NCBI GenBank assembly: GCA_023384095.1
Contig: JAHDXT010000024.1
Span: 1 to 51,509, forward strand
Reading direction: 5' to 3'
Length of the DNA: 51,509 nt
DNA from: Hyphomicrobiaceae bacterium
Lineage (GTDB): Bacteria; Pseudomonadota; Alphaproteobacteria; Rhizobiales; Hyphomicrobiaceae
In this document: in pieces, positions 9,519-19,843 of the stretch
Layout of the letters: the number at the start of each line of letters is the position of its first letter
How positions within the stretch are numbered: position 1 is the first letter of the stretch
Position numbers and translations under genes: made by a program
The notes under the pieces: model-generated
Seen by the model: only the letters and a program-made list of their open reading frames with translations
The model's database searches: none
Told to the model about the DNA's origin: nothing

Positions 9519-10940
9519 GTGTCGCTTTCACCGCCTGCCGCGGCCGCGCTGCCGGCGACCGTCGAGAAATCCGCGCCCGTGCGGGCTCTTGCCGGATGGG
9601 TGCTGGTCGACTGGGCACTGCAGCCCTACTACACGCTCGTCCTCACCTTCCTGTTCGCGCCCTATTTCACCTCCACCGTCGTCGACGATCCTGTGCGCGG
9701 ACAGGCGTTGTGGGGATACGCGGCCGCCGTTGCCGGAGTGCTGATCGCGGTCGGCAGTCCGTTGCTCGGTGCGCTCGCAGACGGCGGCGGCCGGCGCAAG
9801 CCGTGGGTGGCGCTGTTCGCGTCGATCCTGGCGGCAGGGCTCGGCACGCTGTGGTGGGCCGAGCCGGGAGCCGAGACCGCGACCGTTCTCCTGGTGCTGG
9901 CAGCGTTCGTCGCGGCGACGATGGCGGCCGAGTTCGCCACCGTTTTCACCAACGCCATCATGCCGACGCTGGTGCCGCCGTCGCGGCTCGGCCGACTGTC
10001 GGGCATCGGCTGGGCGACAGGGTACGTCGGTGGCCTGGTGAGCATTGCCGTCGTGGCCGGGCTCCTCGTCACCAACCCCGCGACGGGCCGGACGCTGCTC
10101 GGACTCGAGCCGCTGCTGGCCCTCGATACGGCCCAGCGCGAAGGCGACAGGCTGGTCGGACCGTTTGCGGCTGCCTGGCTCCTTGCGTTCCTGATCCCCT
10201 TCTTCCTGTTCGTGCCGGACCGGCGGCCCACGGATGTGCCCCTTGTCCGCAAGCCGGCCTTGACCGGGCTTGCCGAGACCCTGCGCGCGCTCCCGGGCCA
10301 GCGCGACATGCTCTGGTTCCTCATTGCCCGGGCGCTCTACACGGACGGCCTGTCCGCGATCTTCGTCTTCGGCGGCATCTACGGGACGGCCGTGTTCGAA
10401 TGGCAGTCCTTCGAGCGCGGAGTGTTCGGCATCGTGCTGATCACCGTCGGCGTGGCCGGCGCGGTGCTGGGCGGCGCGCTCGACGACAGGTTCGGCGCCA
10501 AGCGCGTCGTCATGGGCGCCCTCGTGCTGCTGATGGCAGGATGCCTCGGCATCCTCTCCGTCAGCTCCGGGCACGTGCTGTTCACGGTGCCGGTGGATGC
10601 GAAGGCCCCCGGCTCGCAGCCGTTCTCCAGCCCTGGCGAGCTCGTGTTCCTCGCGTTCGCCTGCCTCGTCGCCATCGCCGCCGCGCCCAACCAGGCCGCC
10701 AGCCGCACGCTGCTGGCCCGGCTGGCGCCGCCGGAGCGGATGACGCAGTTCTTCGGATTGTTCGCGTTCTCGGGCAAGGTGACGGCGTTCCTGGCCCCGT
10801 TGTCCATCGCCGCCGTCACGGCTTTCAGCGGCAGCCTGCGGGCCGGCATGGCGATGATCCTCGTGTTCCTGCTGGCCGGGTTCGTGGGGATGCTGCCGGT
10901 GCGCGAGAAACGGCTGGCGCGTGCAGGATATGGCAATTAA
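9519..10940 (+). CDS. MFS transporter, UMF1 (Atg22-like) family
   Basis: 473 residues with about 12 hydrophobic segments. The first helix region GWVLVDWALQPYYTLVLTFLF and the YFTSTVV motif are typical of UMF1/Atg22-like permeases, which are thought to export amino acids or related solutes. The start is GTG at 9519 with GGGAGGGA upstream. It begins 37 nt after the glutamate dehydrogenase stop on the same strand, so read-through is plausible. The substrate is unknown. Confidence 0.85.
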   Translation: MSLSPPAAAALPATVEKSAPVRALAGWVLVDWALQPYYTLVLTFLFAPYFTSTVVDDPVRGQALWGYAAAVAGVLIAVGSPLLGALADGGGRRKPWVALFASILAAGLGTLWWAEPGAETATVLLVLAAFVAATMAAEFATVFTNAIMPTLVPPSRLGRLSGIGWATGYVGGLVSIAVVAGLLVTNPATGRTLLGLEPLLALDTAQREGDRLVGPFAAAWLLAFLIPFFLFVPDRRPTDVPLVRKPALTGLAETLRALPGQRDMLWFLIARALYTDGLSAIFVFGGIYGTAVFEWQSFERGVFGIVLITVGVAGAVLGGALDDRFGAKRVVMGALVLLMAGCLGILSVSSGHVLFTVPVDAKAPGSQPFSSPGELVFLAFACLVAIAAAPNQAASRTLLARLAPPERMTQFFGLFAFSGKVTAFLAPLSIAAVTAFSGSLRAGMAMILVFLLAGFVGMLPVREKRLARAGYGN

Positions 10941-10965
10941 ATCGGGCCGGTAACAGCAGGCACTT

Positions 10966-11083
10966 CTCCCCTCCCCCTTGCGGGGAGGGGTTGGGGGTGG
11001 GGGTGCCTCTGCACCAACGTTTCAGTTGTGGCCCACCCCACCCGCGCGCCTACGGCGCGCCGCCCTCCCCGTCAAGGGGAGGG
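10966..11083. repeat. GC-rich mosaic palindromic intergenic repeat
   Basis: About 118 bp built of three hairpins: CCCCTCCCC...GGGGAGGGG (10968-10990), GCGCGCC...GGCGCGC (near 11045-11061) and CCCTCCCC...GGGGAGGG (11063-11083). The G-run after the first hairpin is complementary to the CCCACCCCACCC run before the second, so the whole unit can fold on itself. Elements of this look are dispersed in many Hyphomicrobiales genomes. It sits between convergent genes and could also serve as a terminator for both. Confidence 0.75.
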
Positions 11084-11118
11084 CTGACGAGGCCTTGCCC
11101 GATCGGACTGCCCTAAGC

Positions 11119-11637
11119 CTAGCGGGCCGGCCGTTCCGCCACCATGAACCACTCCGGCCCGAGCACCGGATCGTGCCAGACGCGCCGCCACTGGAAGCCC
11201 GCCTTCTCGTAGGCGCGGACCACCGCCTCGTTCTCGATTGCAGCGAATACGCAGACCGCGACCGCCAGCGTCGTCGAGAACACCTCCTCCTTGATGAGTC
11301 GCAGCGCCGCCTCGCCGAAGCCTCTGCCGCGGTGGCTCCGCGCTGCGATGAAGACGTCGAGGTCCCAGGTTCCGGGCGCGAGGTCGTCCGGCAGGGCCTC
11401 GCCCCACAAAGTGGTGTCCACCGCGTGCGCGTAGCCGACCGGAGTCCCGCCTGCATCGATGATCCGGCAGATGGCGTGCGCGCTGTCGAGCGCCATCAGC
11501 ACCTCGGCCTCGGCGCTCGCCTGCGGACCCCACCAGCGCTGGATGTCCGGCCGGGCGAGCCAGCTCCGGATCAGCGGCCAGTCCGCACGCGTCGCGGGCC
11601 GCAGCCGCACGCCTTCGTCGCCGGCCCCTCCGCCCAT
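11119..11637 (-). CDS. GNAT-family acetyltransferase (AAC(6')-like)
   Basis: 172 residues. GNAT signatures are the N-terminal VRLRPATRADWPLIRSWL, RWWG, the acetyl-CoA loop RSHRGRGFGEAALRLI (R-G-R-G-F-G) and the C-terminal AYEKAGFQWRRV. The pattern is closest to the aminoglycoside 6'-N-acetyltransferase-like subgroup, but many such proteins have other substrates and resistance should not be assumed. The ATG at 11637 lies 2 nt after the purH stop, so it is translationally coupled to purH. Only part of a longer open frame in this phase is real; the upstream part is a shadow of purH. Confidence 0.85.
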   Translation of the reverse strand: MGGGAGDEGVRLRPATRADWPLIRSWLARPDIQRWWGPQASAEAEVLMALDSAHAICRIIDAGGTPVGYAHAVDTTLWGEALPDDLAPGTWDLDVFIAARSHRGRGFGEAALRLIKEEVFSTTLAVAVCVFAAIENEAVVRAYEKAGFQWRRVWHDPVLGPEWFMVAERPAR

Positions 11638-11639
11638 GC

Positions 11640-13226
11640 CTAATGCCGGAAATGGCGGACGCCGGTGAAGACCATTGCGAGGCCGCGCTCGTCGGCGGCC
11701 CGGATCACCTCGTCGTCGCGCATGGACCCGCCGGGCTGGATCACCGCCGTCGCACCACCCTCCGCGGCGGCAATCAGCCCGTCGGCGAACGGGAAGAAGG
11801 CATCCGATGCGACCACGGAGCCCTTGGCGAGCGATTCGGCCACGCCCGCCGTCCGCGCCGCCTCCTCCGCCTTCCAGGCCGCGATGCGCGCCGAGTCGAC
11901 ACGGCTCATCTGCCCCGCGCCGATGCCGACGGTGGCCCCGTCCTTGACGTAGACGATGGTGTTCGACTTCACGTGCTTGGCGACACGGAACGCGAACTCG
12001 AGGTCGGCCAGCTCCCGCGCGGTCGGCTGCCGTCTGGTCACGACTTGCAGCTCCATGTCGTCGACGCTCGCCGCATCGCGGGATTGCACCAGGAAGCCGC
12101 CCGCGAGCGACCGGAACGTCACGCCCGGCGCGCGCGGGTCCGGCAGTCCGCCGGCGGTGAGCAGCCGCAGGTTCTTCTTGGCGGCGAACAGCGCCTTGGC
12201 CTCGGGCGTGATGTCCGGCGCGATCACCACCTCTGTGAAGATGCGCGTGATCTCCTCCGCGGCCTCCGCATCGATCGTGCGGTTGAGTGCGATGATGCCG
12301 CCGAACGCGCTCACCGGGTCGCAGCGCAGGGCGGCGAGATAGGCGTCCTTCAAGGTCGCCGCTCGCGCCACGCCGCACGGGTTGGCGTGCTTGATGATGG
12401 CGACGGCGGCAGCCTCGGCAGGATCGAGCTCGGCCACCAGCTCGAAGGCCGCGTCGGTATCGTTGAGGTTGTTGTAGGAGAGCTCCTTGCCCTGGTGCTG
12501 TAAGGCGGTCGCCACGCCGGGGCGCTCGTCGGATGCCCGATAGAACGCCGCCCACTGATGCGGGTTCTCTCCATAGCGGAGCTGCTGGGCGAGCCGCCCG
12601 CCGAACGCCCGCCATGACGGCGCGGTCTCGCCGAGCTCGCGCGCGAACCAGCCGCTGATCGCCGCGTCATAGGCAGCCGTGCGCGCATACGCCTTGGCGG
12701 CCAGAGATCTGCGCAGCTCGAGGTCCGTGGCGCCGCCGCGGCCCTCCATCGCCTCCAGGAGGCGCGAGTAGTCGTCAGGATCGACCAGCACGGCGACGCT
12801 CGCATGGTTCTTGGCGGCGGCGCGGATCATGGCCGGTCCGCCGATGTCGATGTTCTCGACGCACTCCTCGGGGCCGGCCCCGCCCGCCACCGTCGCCTCG
12901 AACGGGTAGAGGTTGACCACCAGCAGGTCGATCGGCGCGATGCCGTGCTGGGCGGCGGCGCGCTCGTGGTCGGGCCGCCCCCGGATGGCGAGCAGCCCCC
13001 CGTGCACCCTGGGGTGCAGGGTCTTCAGGCGCCCATCCATCATCTCTGGGAAGCCGGTATGCTCGGACACGTCGGTGACCGGCAGCCCCGCCTTCCTCAG
13101 CGCATTCGCCGTGCCGCCGGTCGAGATCAGCTCGACGCCGCGCCCGTGGAGGCGCCTCGCGAGCTCCTCGAGCCCGGTCTTGTCGGACACGGAAAGCAAT
13201 GCACGGCGGATGACGGGATCGCTCAT
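11640..13226 (-). CDS. purH: Bifunctional AICAR formyltransferase/IMP cyclohydrolase PurH
   Basis: 528 residues, the usual PurH length. The N-terminal MGS-like cyclohydrolase domain opens with [17 protein letters not shown] and STGGTA; the formyltransferase domain has [23 protein letters not shown] and the C-terminal [10 protein letters not shown] and [12 protein letters not shown]. It performs the last two steps of IMP synthesis in the cytoplasm. The ATG at 13226 (AGGAC upstream) was chosen over 13289 because it begins the conserved sequence. Confidence 0.97.
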   Translation of the reverse strand: MSDPVIRRALLSVSDKTGLEELARRLHGRGVELISTGGTANALRKAGLPVTDVSEHTGFPEMMDGRLKTLHPRVHGGLLAIRGRPDHERAAAQHGIAPIDLLVVNLYPFEATVAGGAGPEECVENIDIGGPAMIRAAAKNHASVAVLVDPDDYSRLLEAMEGRGGATDLELRRSLAAKAYARTAAYDAAISGWFARELGETAPSWRAFGGRLAQQLRYGENPHQWAAFYRASDERPGVATALQHQGKELSYNNLNDTDAAFELVAELDPAEAAAVAIIKHANPCGVARAATLKDAYLAALRCDPVSAFGGIIALNRTIDAEAAEEITRIFTEVVIAPDITPEAKALFAAKKNLRLLTAGGLPDPRAPGVTFRSLAGGFLVQSRDAASVDDMELQVVTRRQPTARELADLEFAFRVAKHVKSNTIVYVKDGATVGIGAGQMSRVDSARIAAWKAEEAARTAGVAESLAKGSVVASDAFFPFADGLIAAAEGGATAVIQPGGSMRDDEVIRAADERGLAMVFTGVRHFRH

Positions 13227-13320
13227 GTCGGTCTGTCCTCGTGAGCTCATGCTGCGGCGGGGCACCATAAGCCGCCGGCCGCCTGGCACGAAACGCGGCA
13301 GCCATCAAAACAGCCGGGCA

Positions 13321-15024
13321 TCAGGTGCGGCGCTCCAGCACCCATTTCACCTCGCTCTCGCCATAGCAGGCGCCGCGCAGCACGATCTGCAGCGCGCGTC
13401 GGGGTCCAGACAGGTCGGCGCAATGAACGCTGTCCTCGACGGCGATCTGGGCGCCCTGGGCCGTGAAGGTCCAGCCCTCGCCGGTCGGCAGCGCGATCTC
13501 GGCGTGGGCTGCGCGCGGCGCCAGGCTGCAGCCCGCGTCAGGATGCAGGTGGAAGTGCACGGCGAACGGAACATCCACGGCGAGGCGCAGCTTGCCACGC
13601 TGCGGCCCGAGGGAATCGGTGCCCGACAGCTTGCAGCCGCCCGCGTCCAGCGTGAGCTGGCGGTGGTGAATGAGCCCGAAAGGCCGGTGATAGCCGTCAT
13701 GGCTGGCCCTGAGCGAGACGCCGCCGTCCGGCTGGTCCTTCACGCTCGCCACGACGTGCTCGGGGAAGCGGATCGGCGGTGCGCCGACCAGGCTCTCGAG
13801 CAGCTCGTGCTGCACGAGCTTCGATGATGATTTGCCGCCGAGGCAGAGGGTGTTGTGGCTCGCGGTTGCCCGCGATGCCGCGCGCCAGTCCTGGTCCGCG
13901 GCTCCCGGCGCCCCGCAGTTGACGAAAACCGGGCACCTGCCCGCGCTCATCTCGAACGACAGGCAGCCGGCGTGGGCCTGCCCCGCCAGCTCCAGCGGCG
14001 GCGGCGGGCCGACGTCCGCGATGATCACGGTGTCGCCCCGATGCAGCCGCGCGTAGCCTGAGGCCGGCGCGAATTCGGCGAGGCTCGCCGGCACCTCGCC
14101 GTAGGCCAGGACGGTGGCGAGCAGGTCCAGGTTGGGCGAGCCCATGCCGTTGAACCGGGCCAGCGATCCATCGCCCAGCCGCATGAAGCGCAACTGCGGC
14201 AGCATGCGCTCGATGGCGGCGCCGAGCGCTGGCGGCGAGGCGCGGTCGCGGACGGCGAAGCACTGGCGCAGCGGCAGGAAGTCGAGCAGCAGCTCGACTG
14301 GAATTCCGGGGTTGCGGCTGATATGGCCACCGTCTGGCAGGACCTGGCTCTCGAGCTCCTCGGCGAAGGCGCTCGCGATCTCGCGCAGGTGCCGGTCGTG
14401 CCCTGCCACGCACAGGTCCGCCAGCACGAGGGCGGTCAGCGACAGCAGGCGCGGATACCCCGCCGCCGCATCACGCCAGGTCGCCGAGAGCCGGATGAGC
14501 TGGTCTCCGAGGCTATCGGCGATGCGGTCGTAGGTGGCCTGATCGACGCCCTCGAGCAGCAGTGGCGCGTTGGAGATCCACGAGATCAGCCGGCGGCCGA
14601 TGACCGGGGGCTCCCAGCCGATGCCGCTGCGCGAAGCATGCCTGCGGATCCACTCGCTGACCAGATCGACCGCCTGCGCGCATGCGTCCTCGTTGTCCGA
14701 AGCCCGCAGGTGGCGCAGCCAGCCGAACCCGTGCAGCTCGCGCTCCCACTCCCGGCTGGGCGGCTTCAGCTCGAAGGGCGAGCCGCCGCCGATGTAGGCG
14801 ACGGCGCCGCCGAACCCGAGATGGCCCACGGCGAGCTCGTCGGCGAAGCTCGGATCGGCGGTCCTGAGCTCTTGCGGCACGATGAGGAGCTCGTCGGCGA
14901 CCGGCGCCCCGTAGCGCCAGCGCAGCAGGCGGGAGCCGAGCAGCCGCGCAACCGCCGCGCGCCGCACCCGGTCGGTGGCGAGCCGGGCCAGCCGCGTCTG
15001 CTCGGCTATGGTGAGCGACGGCAC
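13321..15024 (-). CDS. Heparinase II/III-family protein
   Basis: About 567 residues from a GTG at 15024, which has GGGAGG 5-6 nt upstream; the open frame continues further upstream but without conservation. The C-terminal half contains the heparinase II/III-like beta-sandwich pattern (SASHNTLCLGGKSSSKL-like ASHNTLCLGG, then HDGYHRPFGLIHHRQLTLD). In alphaproteobacteria this protein is routinely found next to purH and rsmB. The substrate is unknown; a true heparinase is unlikely and a role in an envelope polysaccharide is an inference. No clear signal peptide is visible at the chosen start. Confidence 0.85.
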   Translation of the reverse strand: MPSLTIAEQTRLARLATDRVRRAAVARLLGSRLLRWRYGAPVADELLIVPQELRTADPSFADELAVGHLGFGGAVAYIGGGSPFELKPPSREWERELHGFGWLRHLRASDNEDACAQAVDLVSEWIRRHASRSGIGWEPPVIGRRLISWISNAPLLLEGVDQATYDRIADSLGDQLIRLSATWRDAAAGYPRLLSLTALVLADLCVAGHDRHLREIASAFAEELESQVLPDGGHISRNPGIPVELLLDFLPLRQCFAVRDRASPPALGAAIERMLPQLRFMRLGDGSLARFNGMGSPNLDLLATVLAYGEVPASLAEFAPASGYARLHRGDTVIIADVGPPPPLELAGQAHAGCLSFEMSAGRCPVFVNCGAPGAADQDWRAASRATASHNTLCLGGKSSSKLVQHELLESLVGAPPIRFPEHVVASVKDQPDGGVSLRASHDGYHRPFGLIHHRQLTLDAGGCKLSGTDSLGPQRGKLRLAVDVPFAVHFHLHPDAGCSLAPRAAHAEIALPTGEGWTFTAQGAQIAVEDSVHCADLSGPRRALQIVLRGACYGESEVKWVLERRT

Positions 15025-15152
15025 GAGGCCCTCCCGTCCCGCATGCGCGGGGTCTCGTGCTGCTTGGAATGCGGGCAGATGCCGAGGCTGGTCATGCTTT
15101 CGGATATCGCCGATGGGTGCCGTCCACAAGGCGTGAGGGGGCGGCCTGTGCG

Positions 15153-16589
15153 TTAATTCCCGGGAGAGGCATGGATCGGCGCTCCAATAGCAGACGCGGT
15201 CTGGACTGTGCCGCTGACCGCCGGCCGGCGCCTCAGCCGCGCGGCGAAAAAGCCATCCATGCCCGACAGCTCCTCGTTTTCGAGCGCCAGGTGGAACGGA
15301 AAGGTCCGCAGATCGCCGGCGGGCGTGATCCACTCCGGCCCGATGCCGGACTCGCCCGGCCGGATCGCAACCCGTTCGTAGCCGTTAGCCGTGGCGCCGA
15401 GCAGGCGCTCGATCTGATGCTGTCCCTCCTCCGGCTCGAGCGAGCACGTGCAGTAGACGAGCAGCCCGCCGGGCCTGACCAGCCGCGCGGCATTGTCGAG
15501 CAGCCGCTCCTGCAATGCGCCGAGCCGGCCGATATCGCTCTCCCGCTTCAGGTGCAGTATGTCGGGATGCCGCCGGATGGTGCCGGTCGAGAGGCACGGC
15601 GCGTCGATGAGCACGCAGTCGAACGAAGCCTCTGCGCCCCATCGTGCCGCATCCGCTTCGACGACCTCGGCCTCGAGCCGCAGCCGCGCCAGGTTGGCCT
15701 TCAGCCGTTCGATCCGCCGGGCGTCGATGTCGACGGCAGTGACGCGGGCGCCGCCCGCCGCAAGCTCGGCCGTCTTGCCGCCCGGAGCGGCGCACAGGTC
15801 GGCGACCCGCAGCCCGTCGACTGCACCGAAAAGCCTCGCCGGCAGGGCTGCGGCGGCGTCCTGCACCCACCAGGCTCCCTTTTCGAAACCCGGCAGGGTC
15901 TCGACGCGACCTCCCGGGCTCAGACGGATCGAGCCGGTGGGAAGCAGCGTGCCGCCGAGCCGCTCCCTCCAGCCCTCTGCATCGGACCTGACCGAGACGT
16001 CGAGCGGCGCCTCCCCGAGCGATGCCTCGGCGATCCGGCGCGCTGCTTCCTCGCCGTAGGCAGAGGCCCAGCGGCTCCACAGCCAGGCCGGGATGTTCAG
16101 CTTCGCTGCGTCCTGGCTGGCGGCGATCCCCGCGCCACGCTCGCTGACGCGCCGCAGCACGGCGTTCGTGAGCCGGTCGAACCGGCGCGCGCGCGGATCG
16201 CGGCGGACCTGCTCGACGGCCAGGTTGATGACCGCGTGCGGGGCGACCCCGAGGAACACGAGCTGGGCCGCGCCCGCCAGCAGGATGGGCGTCAGCCGGC
16301 CGCGCTGGCGCGGCAGCGGCCTCTCTATAAAGGCCCCGACGATCTCGGAGAGCTGGCCGTGACGGCGCAGGACGGTTGCGGCAATGAGGCGGGCAAGGCC
16401 GCGGTCGCTGGCTGGCAACTCGCGATAGTCGGACCGCGAGGCGGAGCCGGCGATGGCCTCGTCGAGGGTCCTGCCTTTGTCGATCACGCCGGCGACGAGC
16501 TCGACCGCCAGCTCGCGCGCCGGCAGCCCGGCAGGGCGGGCCGGCGGCTCAGACCCCCTCACGCCGGCGCCTGTCTCGCGAGCTGCCAT
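15153..16589 (-). CDS. rsmB: 16S rRNA m5C967 methyltransferase RsmB family
   Basis: 478 residues. The N-terminal NusB-like domain (DRGLARLIAATVLRRHGQL) is followed by a class I methyltransferase domain with the SAM motif DLCAAPGGKTAELA. The catalytic motifs DAPCLSTGTIRRHPDI (Pro-Cys) and VYCTCSLEPEEG (Thr-Cys) are both intact. It methylates a cytosine of 16S rRNA. It begins 4 nt after the htpX stop and is probably in one transcript with it. Confidence 0.93.
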   Translation of the reverse strand: MAARETGAGVRGSEPPARPAGLPARELAVELVAGVIDKGRTLDEAIAGSASRSDYRELPASDRGLARLIAATVLRRHGQLSEIVGAFIERPLPRQRGRLTPILLAGAAQLVFLGVAPHAVINLAVEQVRRDPRARRFDRLTNAVLRRVSERGAGIAASQDAAKLNIPAWLWSRWASAYGEEAARRIAEASLGEAPLDVSVRSDAEGWRERLGGTLLPTGSIRLSPGGRVETLPGFEKGAWWVQDAAAALPARLFGAVDGLRVADLCAAPGGKTAELAAGGARVTAVDIDARRIERLKANLARLRLEAEVVEADAARWGAEASFDCVLIDAPCLSTGTIRRHPDILHLKRESDIGRLGALQERLLDNAARLVRPGGLLVYCTCSLEPEEGQHQIERLLGATANGYERVAIRPGESGIGPEWITPAGDLRTFPFHLALENEELSGMDGFFAARLRRRPAVSGTVQTASAIGAPIHASPGN

Positions 16590-16593
16590 GAGC

Positions 16594-17496
16594 TCAGCCC
16601 CAGGGGCCGCCGCCGGTGGCTCCGCCGGCCGGCCGACCCATGGACGCGGCCAGCTTCTGCAGCTCCGCGACCCTGTTCTCCGTGCTCGGGTGGGTCGAGA
16701 ACAGGTTGTCCATGCCCTGGCCGGAGAGCGGGTTGATGATGAACAGGTGGGCCGTGGTCGGCGACTCCTCGGCCGCGGGGTTCACGATACGGCGGGCATA
16801 GTGCTCGATCTTCTGCAGCGCCGAGGCAAGCCACAGGGGCTCTCCGCACACCTGGGCGCCGATCCGGTCGGCCTCGTACTCGCGCGAGCGGCTGATCGCC
16901 ATCTGCACCAGCATGGCGGCCAGCGGCGCGAGAATGATCGCGGCGAGCGCGCCGATGATGCCGAGCAAGCCGCCTCCCTCGCGCCGGCCGCCGAACAGCA
17001 TGCTGAACTGCATCATGTTGGCGAACATGGTAATGGCGCCGGCCACCGTGGCGGCCACGGTCATGATGAGCGTATCGCGGTTCCTGATGTGCGCCAGCTC
17101 ATGGGCGATGACGCCGGCAACCTCCTCGCGGTCCAGCATGTCGAGCAGCCCCGTCGAGGCGCACACGGCCGCCCGCGACGGGCTGCGGCCGGTCGCGAAG
17201 GCGTTCGGCTGGTCGGCGTGCATGATGTAGACCTTCGGCATCGGCAGCCCGGCGCGCGCCGCGAGATCCCTGACGAGGCCGTAATATTCGGGGGCCGATC
17301 GCTCGTCGACCTCCTCTGCGCCGTGCATCCTGAGCACGACGCGGTCCGAGTTCCACAGGCTGAACGCGTTCATGCCGAGAGCGAAGATGAAGGCGATGAC
17401 GAGGCCCGTCTGGCCGCCGACCAGCGCTCCCAGCGAGACCAGGATCGCCGTCAGCGCCGCCAGCAGCACGCCGGTCTTGATGTAATTCGTCGTCAT
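16594..17496 (-). CDS. htpX: Membrane zinc protease HtpX
   Basis: 300 residues from the ATG at 17496 (GGGAG 6 nt upstream). There are two N-terminal membrane segments (residues ~8-45), the zinc-binding HELAH (132-136) in [16 protein letters not shown], two more hydrophobic segments, and the third ligand region [11 protein letters not shown]. It degrades misfolded membrane proteins in the inner membrane. The C-terminal tail is Gly-rich. The longer open frame upstream of 17496 is non-conserved. Confidence 0.95.
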   Translation of the reverse strand: MTTNYIKTGVLLAALTAILVSLGALVGGQTGLVIAFIFALGMNAFSLWNSDRVVLRMHGAEEVDERSAPEYYGLVRDLAARAGLPMPKVYIMHADQPNAFATGRSPSRAAVCASTGLLDMLDREEVAGVIAHELAHIRNRDTLIMTVAATVAGAITMFANMMQFSMLFGGRREGGGLLGIIGALAAIILAPLAAMLVQMAISRSREYEADRIGAQVCGEPLWLASALQKIEHYARRIVNPAAEESPTTAHLFIINPLSGQGMDNLFSTHPSTENRVAELQKLAASMGRPAGGATGGGPWG

Positions 17497-17646
17497 CGGC
17501 ATCTCCCGTACGTGAACACGCGCACTGGGGCCGCTGCCCCTGCCACGGGCAGGTTTCGCGCGCCGCTTCGCTCGCCGCAGCACAACTAGATGGTATATAG
17601 GGTCTCTACCGTGCAAGAGCCGCACGATGGGCTTGCGAGGAAACCC

Positions 17647-17841
17647 ATGACCGACGGCACCGGAAGAGCAGGTTCGCACCGCCCGTTGACGCCAGCCGCC
17701 GAGCGGGCGCTCAGGGAAGCAGAGGAACGGCGGCGGCAGGCCGCCTCCGAACGGCGGCCGGCAGAGTCCGGCGGCCGCGACGGTCCCGATCCCGTTCGCT
17801 ACGGCGACTGGGAGAAGGGCGGCATCGCCTCCGACTTCTGA
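17647..17841 (+). CDS. DUF1674 / SDHAF4-like protein
   Basis: A 64-residue protein whose C-terminus [17 protein letters not shown] is the signature of DUF1674, the family of the succinate dehydrogenase assembly factor SDHAF4. The middle is a charged Glu/Arg-rich helix. The ATG at 17647 has GAGGAAA upstream; a longer frame starts at 17590. It is divergent from htpX, an arrangement common in Hyphomicrobiales. A role in flavinated SdhA maturation is known for eukaryotic members and is only inferred here. Confidence 0.85.
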   Translation: MTDGTGRAGSHRPLTPAAERALREAEERRRQAASERRPAESGGRDGPDPVRYGDWEKGGIASDF

Positions 17842-17973
17842 GCGGGATCGGCGGATCGCGGCCGGTCGGCGGGCCGCCGCACGACATCCGAAGCGAGCCG
17901 CCCGCGCGAGCGGAGCGGGCATTCGGCCGGAAGCCTTCGGCTGCCGGGCGCGCGACGCGCGGCACCAGCGAGG

Positions 17974-19041
17974 TCACGGCCGCAGCGGGGTGACGTCCTC
18001 CTCCGACCAACCTACCGCGACCCGGTCGCCGCACGCGAAAGCCTCGCGTCCGACGATGCGCGCCTCGATGGTCGTGCCTTCGTCGAGTGCGACGCGCAGC
18101 TCCTGGTGGGTCCCCAGGTAGACGGCGTGCATCACCTCCCCCGCGGCAAGCATGCCGGCGTTGCCGGCCGCCCCCGCAGGAGCGACGCGGACCGATTCGG
18201 GACGGATGGACAGAGGGATGGCCTCGCCCGCAGGGGGCAGATCCTGCGCCGGGATCCTGACGGGTATGCTCCCGAGCACGACGCACTCCGCCTGGCCATT
18301 CGCGACCCTGACGCAGCGGGCGTCGAGGATATTCGACCGGCCGATGAAAGTGGCGACAAAGCGATTGACCGGCCGGCTGTAGATATCGCGCGGCGTGCCC
18401 GTCTGGGTAATCATGCCCTTTTCAATCACCACCACGCGATCGGCGAGCGCCAGCGCCTCGTCCTGGTCGTGAGTGACGAACAGCGCAGTGATGCCGAGCC
18501 GCTGCTGGATCTGGCGCAGCTCCACCTGCATCTCCTCCCGCAATTTCTTGTCCAGCGCGCTCAACGGCTCGTCGAGGAGCAGGACCTTCGGGTCGATCGC
18601 CAGCGCCCGCGCCAGCGCGACGCGCTGCTGCTGCCCGCCGGACAACTCGCTCGGAAACCGCTGTCCGAGGGACCCGAGCTGAAGCAGCCGGACGAGGTCG
18701 TCCACCCGGCTGTCGATCTCCGCGCGGCTGCGGCCGCGCATGCGCAGGCCGAAGGCGATGTTCTCGGAAACGGTCTTGTGGGGGAACAGGGCATAATCCT
18801 GAAACACGATTCCCATGTCGCGCCGGTGAGCCGGAACGTCGTCGTAGGACTTGCCGTCGACGATCAGCTCCCCCTCGTAGCCGACGAATCCGGCGATCAC
18901 CCGCAGCAGCGTGGTCTTGCCGCATCCGCTCGGTCCGAGAACGGCCATGAACTCCGACGGCGCCAGCTCGAGCGACACGCCCTTGAGCACCTCCGTGGCG
19001 CCGTAGCGCGCGCGCACGTTGCGCAAGACGACATGGCTCAT
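17974..19041 (-). CDS. ABC transporter ATPase, polyamine/iron(III) type (PotA-like)
   Basis: 355 residues. The nucleotide-binding domain has Walker A GPSGCGKTTL (~36-45), Q-loop FQDYALFPHKTV, signature LSGGQQQRVALARAL and Walker B VLLLDEPLSALD. A C-terminal OB-type (TOBE) domain follows, containing LSIRPESVRV. It energises the importer formed with the next three genes. The ATG at 19041 overlaps the end of the following permease gene (stop at 19038) by 4 nt. The open frame continues upstream but that part is a shadow of the permease. Confidence 0.93.
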   Translation of the reverse strand: MSHVVLRNVRARYGATEVLKGVSLELAPSEFMAVLGPSGCGKTTLLRVIAGFVGYEGELIVDGKSYDDVPAHRRDMGIVFQDYALFPHKTVSENIAFGLRMRGRSRAEIDSRVDDLVRLLQLGSLGQRFPSELSGGQQQRVALARALAIDPKVLLLDEPLSALDKKLREEMQVELRQIQQRLGITALFVTHDQDEALALADRVVVIEKGMITQTGTPRDIYSRPVNRFVATFIGRSNILDARCVRVANGQAECVVLGSIPVRIPAQDLPPAGEAIPLSIRPESVRVAPAGAAGNAGMLAAGEVMHAVYLGTHQELRVALDEGTTIEARIVGREAFACGDRVAVGWSEEDVTPLRP

Positions 19042-19838
19042 TTTCGCGATCCGGATCCGAACATGTGACGGGAGATGAAGCCGTTGAAGGCGACCACGAA
19101 TGCGATCGCGCTGAGCACGATCAGTGACGATATCGCCGCCGCGGTCGGGTCGTTCTCCGTCTGCACGTAGGTATAGAGCTCGACCGGCAGCGTGGTCCGG
19201 TCCCAGACGAGAAACTGCGAGGCGGTGAAGTTCTCGAATGAGACGACGAAGGCGAACACGGCCGCGGCGATGACCCCCGAGCGCACGAGCGGTAAGGTGA
19301 CGAGCAGGAAAGCCTTCGCCGGCGTCGCGCCAAGGGAGCGGGCCGCCTCCTCCAGCCTGATCGAGGCGCCGCTCAGCGCCGCGACCACGACGCGCGTGGC
19401 GAACGGCAGCGTGATCACCACGTGCAGGATCGCCAGAGTCAATACCGAGCTGAAGATCCCCATCGCCGACAAGGTGATCAGAAACGCCATGCCGACCACC
19501 ACCTGCGGCACGATCAGCGGCGACAGCAGCAGCGTCAGGACGAGATCGCGGCCCGGGAAGCGGTAGCGCACGATGGCGATGCCGGCGAGCGTGGCGATGA
19601 CGACGCTCGCGAGCGCGGACCACAAGGCCAGGAGCAGCGTCAACCTGGTGGCCGCGACGAAGCCGTCGCGGTTCGCCAGGTTGAAGTACCAGCGCAAGGA
19701 GAGTCCGGAGGGCGGAAAAAGCTGCTCCACCCCAGGATTGAGCGACACGCCGATCAGGATGATGAGCGGGCAGGCGAGCATCGCGAGCAGCGCCGCGCCC
19801 GCAATCTTGATCCAGAAATGCGCAAATCGTGTCGGCAT
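19038..19838 (-). CDS. ABC transporter permease (PotC-like)
   Basis: 266 residues with six predicted membrane segments and the EAA motif LEEAARSLGATPAKAFLLVTLP in the cytoplasmic loop. The start FAHFWIKIAGAALLAMLACPLI is the first helix. It pairs with the next permease as the inner-membrane channel of a PotABCD-type importer. The ATG at 19838 lies 5 nt after the stop of the neighbouring permease. Confidence 0.9.
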   Translation of the reverse strand: MPTRFAHFWIKIAGAALLAMLACPLIILIGVSLNPGVEQLFPPSGLSLRWYFNLANRDGFVAATRLTLLLALWSALASVVIATLAGIAIVRYRFPGRDLVLTLLLSPLIVPQVVVGMAFLITLSAMGIFSSVLTLAILHVVITLPFATRVVVAALSGASIRLEEAARSLGATPAKAFLLVTLPLVRSGVIAAAVFAFVVSFENFTASQFLVWDRTTLPVELYTYVQTENDPTAAAISSLIVLSAIAFVVAFNGFISRHMFGSGSRK

Positions 19839-19843
19839 CGGCC

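Noticed and set aside
11119-11637. Aminoglycoside resistance gene
   Set aside because: The GNAT protein resembles the AAC(6') subgroup in pattern, but this subgroup includes many general acetyltransferases and the context is housekeeping, so resistance is not claimed.
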